Shown: piece after piece, positions 60,727-64,000 of the stretch | Position numbering within the stretch: the first letter of the stretch is position 1 | How the letters are laid out: each line of letters starts with the position of its first letter | Source: Tipula vernalis | Lineage: Eukaryota; Arthropoda; Insecta; Diptera; Tipulidae | Assembly (NCBI GenBank): GCA_958295665.1 | Contig: OY282560.1 | Coordinates: 141,228,091 to 141,292,090 of the forward strand | Direction of reading: 5' to 3' | Length of the DNA stretch: 64,000 nucleotides | The notes under the pieces: model-generated | The model's input: only the letters and a program-made list of their open reading frames with translations | Database searches by the model: none | What the model was told of the DNA's origin: nothing | Made by a program: the position numbers and the translations under genes

Positions 60727-61709
60727 TATTCCATTTTTCATGAAAAATAAATATCATCATTGAAGGATGGTAGACGCTTCCACATCCTGTAAAATCATCA
60801 CATCAGCATCAAACCAGACAATATCTGAAAAATTAAAATCACCAATGATTATAAGTTGTTCATTAACATGTACTGAAGACATTACAGTTTTAGTTTAGTT
60901 TAGTTAGTAGTTCAGTTTATACAGCGACCACGAAGATAAAAGAAATATCGGCCTTAATACGTACAACACATCTCCTCATTTAAGGTTGGAATCAAAATCA
61001 TGTCTGTCTTTTCTATAGACTACGTAATCTAATTGAAAGTATTCTTCAGAATTGAAATTCCTTGCTAGCCATGTTTCACAAATAACTATGACATTATAAT
61101 CGTTGTCGAGAACGCCAAACCGAAACAATTTAAATTTTCCTCGAATACTGGATGCGTTATGATAGTAAATAGAGGATATTGCAGTTTGTTTTGAGCATAT
61201 GGCCATAACCTCACTTAAACTCTAGGCGTTTTGATGTCTACAGTTGGGTTCCGAAATTTTACGTTTGAGGCGAAAATTTTGATTCTTAAATGGTCTAATA
61301 TAAACGCCAGTTGGTCAGGTTTCCGAACTTAAAGCCTTACCCCTTAGATTTTCGTTTATCCCTAACTTGAATCATAAGTATTCCATATCCTGGTTTTTTT
61401 GGTAGACACTTGTTTCAAAGGACTTATTAGCTAAAACTAAAACATTATCCTCGGTTGTTCGAGGATCAAGTCTGGATAGATGAAGCCAAACTTTATGTGG
61501 TACAGTTTAGATAGTAATATCTGAGTAGATATTGGAACCTCGTACTTCTTGTTGATTTCTTATTTTCGTTTGGGTAACAGCTTCGGATATTACACGCTTA
61601 CTTTACGACAATTTCAAATAATTTTTTTGTTTCATATGTAGCTTTTTTAATTAGCCTCGCATTCGTAGCTTCATCTTCTCCATCGAAATTCGACGCGCGG
61701 CCGCTTCGG

Positions 61710-62720
61710 TTGTATGCATCTCCTGGTAAACTGCGCAACAAACAACAGCCTTTGAACCTTTTTAGGTAGTCACACCATATGGTGTTACAGCACTAAAAGA
61801 TTAGGTACTCTTTTCCGGGACCGTTAGATGAGGCCATAATTATTTTGTGTGGGCTTATTGCAATTATTTTTGGCAATAATGCCAGAATTGAATATTCAAT
61901 AAGGCCATAACTTATTTTATATTTGACGCTGTTCTGTAAGTCTATTTCAAAAATTCTAGTAGAAAAATTCCAGTGCAGCGGGATTGAATTTGCTTTCTGT
62001 ATCTCGCTGGCACTGAAATTTATGCGCAGACATTAAAATAATGCAGTTAACCACACAGCGGTAATACAAATTAGTAGGAAGACAAAATTTTGAAATACTA
62101 TACTCTGTGTTATAAAACGTAGCTTTCTTGTTAATCTCCCTTTCAACTCAATACACTTCATCTAACAATTTTCTATGATTTTTTTCCAAACATTGCTGTG
62201 AAGTGGTTACTTGTTTGCGCTTTTGATCGGTAGTGATCAAACGCGGCAAAATATTTTCTATACGGTCTTTTGAAGTTTTTTACGATGTCAAAGATTTTTT
62301 TTAAACATTTCTGGTGTTGTCACCTCTTTTGAATATATCATTAAAACCAATATGGATAGTTTTATTGGATGGAATAGGCTCGGCCAAAGTTTTTAGCCAT
62401 ATCCTTTTTGATATCGGTTTCTGATAAGCCTTGCAAATAAAATGAACGAAATTGAAATTTTTTCATTCTTCACAAAATTCTGAATACGTAAATTTTTTTG
62501 CCTACGAATTGCAACATTTGAGCAAAATTTATCAAATTTAATTTGCGGACTTTTGGTGCAAGGGTGTCCGAGTTCTAGATATACTCAGCCTTACTAAGTT
62601 GATTAACAGAGTTTAGTCTATGGACGGTTACAGAGACATGATCAAGAAGTGAAAACATTTTATTTAAGAATGTTTTCAATTTTGGTTTGTTTTGTGTTTC
62701 GATTATTTTATTTAATACCC
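61710..62720 (-). other. Coding-like traces, possibly upstream part of the same non-LTR element
   Basis: Short minus-strand runs such as GDAYNRSGRASNFDGEDEAT (about 61720-61660), KMFSLLDHVSVTVHRLNSVN (about 62680-62620) and CSNVAIRRQKNLRIQNFVKN (about 62530-62470) look like fragments of a non-LTR ORF1 with a coiled region. The frames change often, so the assignment is tentative. Confidence 0.25.
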
Positions 62721-62729
62721 GTTGTGCCT

Positions 62730-64000
62730 ATCCAGGGCAGGGTTTTTCTAAATTATGTTTGATTTCTTTACTTATTTACGCTCATGAGTCTTTTTTTAAT
62801 TTTTTTTTTAATGCATTGCAGAAGCAATACGCTTAGAATTAGATAAGTATACCATTGACACTCTTCGCATATTCTAGTCGCGAAATGTCTACTGTAATTT
62901 TTGTTTTAGTTAAGTGCCTGATACTTTGATTACTATAATTAGGTATAAGATTATTAAAAATTTTATAAAATGTTAAATTAGTTTACTTAGAAGTTAATTT
63001 ATGAATTAGTTTTTAATTTAATTTATTAATTTAGTTTTGTATCAGATATTCAAATTTAAATTTAAAATATTAGAGTTTGAAAAATTGATTAATCTCGAAC
63101 TCCACACTTTAGGAACTAATTACCATTTTATTATTTTAATTTTGGCTACTGGCAACACTAATTATACTTCGTTACATGACAGCGGCCATTACAGATTAAA
63201 TTAAATAATCTTATAGGGGCAGGTTTGCTAAAATTCTATATTTACAATATTAATTTGAGCTAAATTGTAGTTCTAAGTTACGAGAGTGACCAGTATAAGA
63301 AGGGTAAATTTCTTTCATTACTAACTAAACCTCTCCCAATACGTCTTGCTTATAGCTTAGTTGAACACTCTAAACAATCAATCAATCAAGCAACTGCTTT
63401 GATTGAAAAGCTTATAACACGACATTTACAACACTATATCCAATCGTAACAAATTTCTTGTTGCCACCACCGGGAATCGGAGTCTGCATATTTCCGCACG
63501 GTAGAGATATATTTATGCTGTATACATTAGGTCGATTTGCTCGGTTAGTTTTCGACATATCTAGAAAGCTGATTAGTTCATACCAGTCATTCATAGATGG
63601 CAACAGTTTCAATAAGACCTGAGCCTGACTTTTTATTTTTCTATATTGAAACTTTTCAAACATAAAATGAATTTCACCGAATGTTATTGCTATTTTGATA
63701 AAACGTCCAGACCTACTGAATGTATCGCTTGTTTTTTTTCATTACCTGCAACCGAAAAATTAGCGCAGTGTTTAAATCAGTTAACATGTTTATTCATACT
63801 TTCCCTGTATCGAATCAAAATAGTTTGATTGGAAAATCTATTTATTTCGTTTTAATCGTTTTAATATTTTGGCAAGTAATTTAATTATTAATTTACAAAA
63901 CGGGCCATTTTGAAATAACAAAAAACTTTTAGGTTTATAATCCTCGGCTCTCTCGAGAAAACACATTAATTTGTGTTGTCAGCCAGTTACGTCTCAAATA
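62730..64000. other. No recognisable gene
   Basis: AT-rich sequence. A minus-strand open stretch at 63663-63412 (83 codons) has no family resemblance that I can see. Confidence 0.45.

Larger units (their letters stand above)
55861..61700 (-). pseudogene. Decayed CR1/Jockey-like non-LTR element, twice interrupted
   Basis: Minus-strand pieces run 5' to 3'. The ORF1 C-terminus (about 61500-61220) has VWLHLSRLDPRTTEDNVLVL and SETWPTGVYIRPF. The endonuclease (61206-60976) has SIYYHNASSIRGKFKLF, VICETWL and YVVYRKDR, then IIIGDFNFSDIVW (about 60870-60840). A Tc1 insertion (59131-60726) intervenes. The linker reads ADYISFNGFLDNSDLKFL and VSLFNELL (about 59080-58960), then NPRKFWNYLNGNRKPIGFPS (58471-58410). 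The RT reads VDVVYIDFSKPFDKIDHSIL (about 58100-58040) and SRSQYVKINDSVSHLFRVTS (about 57985-57917). A second insertion (56133-57914) interrupts, followed by VPQT. A 58660-58900 stretch resembling GTCTGTCAGTCTGTTAAC-type repeats may be a further insertion. Many stops make it inactive. I do not recognise the part left of 56110. Confidence 0.65.

Overview
This is eukaryotic DNA, very AT-rich, and most likely from an insect. The signs are spliceosomal introns with GT...AG ends, AATAAA signals and a transposon community typical of arthropods: Jockey, Ty3/Gypsy, BEL/Pao, mariner, Tc1 and hAT. Short ATAC/ATATG repeats would fit a dipteran, but I cannot settle the order. I recognise no ordinary host protein-coding gene. 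The window reads as intergenic or large-intron sequence filled by successive mobile-element insertions.

Left part (1-17 kb). Decayed BEL/Pao and non-LTR reverse-transcriptase (RT) scraps lie at the edge. A foldback repeat family has copies at 3.6-4.3 kb and 8.9-9.8 kb. An inverted-repeat element at 4.5-6.0 kb carries the 3' end of a cysteine-rich (tesmin/TSO1-like CXC) gene and abuts a decayed hAT transposase at 6.0-7.2 kb. A Tc/mariner-like scrap (10.0-10.2 kb), an internally deleted mariner (11.4-12.4 kb) and a small palindromic MITE (13.8-14.0 kb) follow.

Middle part (17-38 kb). A full-length Jockey-type retrotransposon (17.7-22.2 kb, minus strand) has both ORFs open, an ATGA overlap between them, a poly(A) tail and an 8-bp target duplication. 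It sits inside an older GGGCTA-rich repeat. A broken Ty3/Gypsy element (25.1-28.7 kb) lies within a long degenerate TTTAAGAATTT-like tract. A decayed Crypton-type tyrosine recombinase lies at 32.5-33.1 kb and a non-LTR endonuclease scrap at 36.4-36.8 kb.

The most interesting object is a 6.16-kb DNA transposon at 38023-44182. It is bounded by CACAGT+A-run inverted repeats and flanked by TA. It encodes two proteins. The first has N-terminal C2H2 fingers followed by an RNase H-like transposase with a readable D...D...E arrangement. The second is split over four exons: it starts with a CIDE-N domain, the protein-interaction domain of the apoptotic DNA-fragmentation factors, and ends with a region I associate with SAMD3-like predicted proteins. 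Both genes carry a few frameshifts or stops, so this copy is a recent fossil.

Right part (44-64 kb). Long stretches are unassigned. A decayed CR1/Jockey-like non-LTR element (minus strand, about 56-61.6 kb) was hit twice: by an intact Tc1 element (59131-60726, 331-aa DD34E transposase) and by a 1.78-kb element with CACTG+A-run ends (56133-57914). The second insertion splits the reverse-transcriptase TSGVPQG-like motif exactly at a TA.
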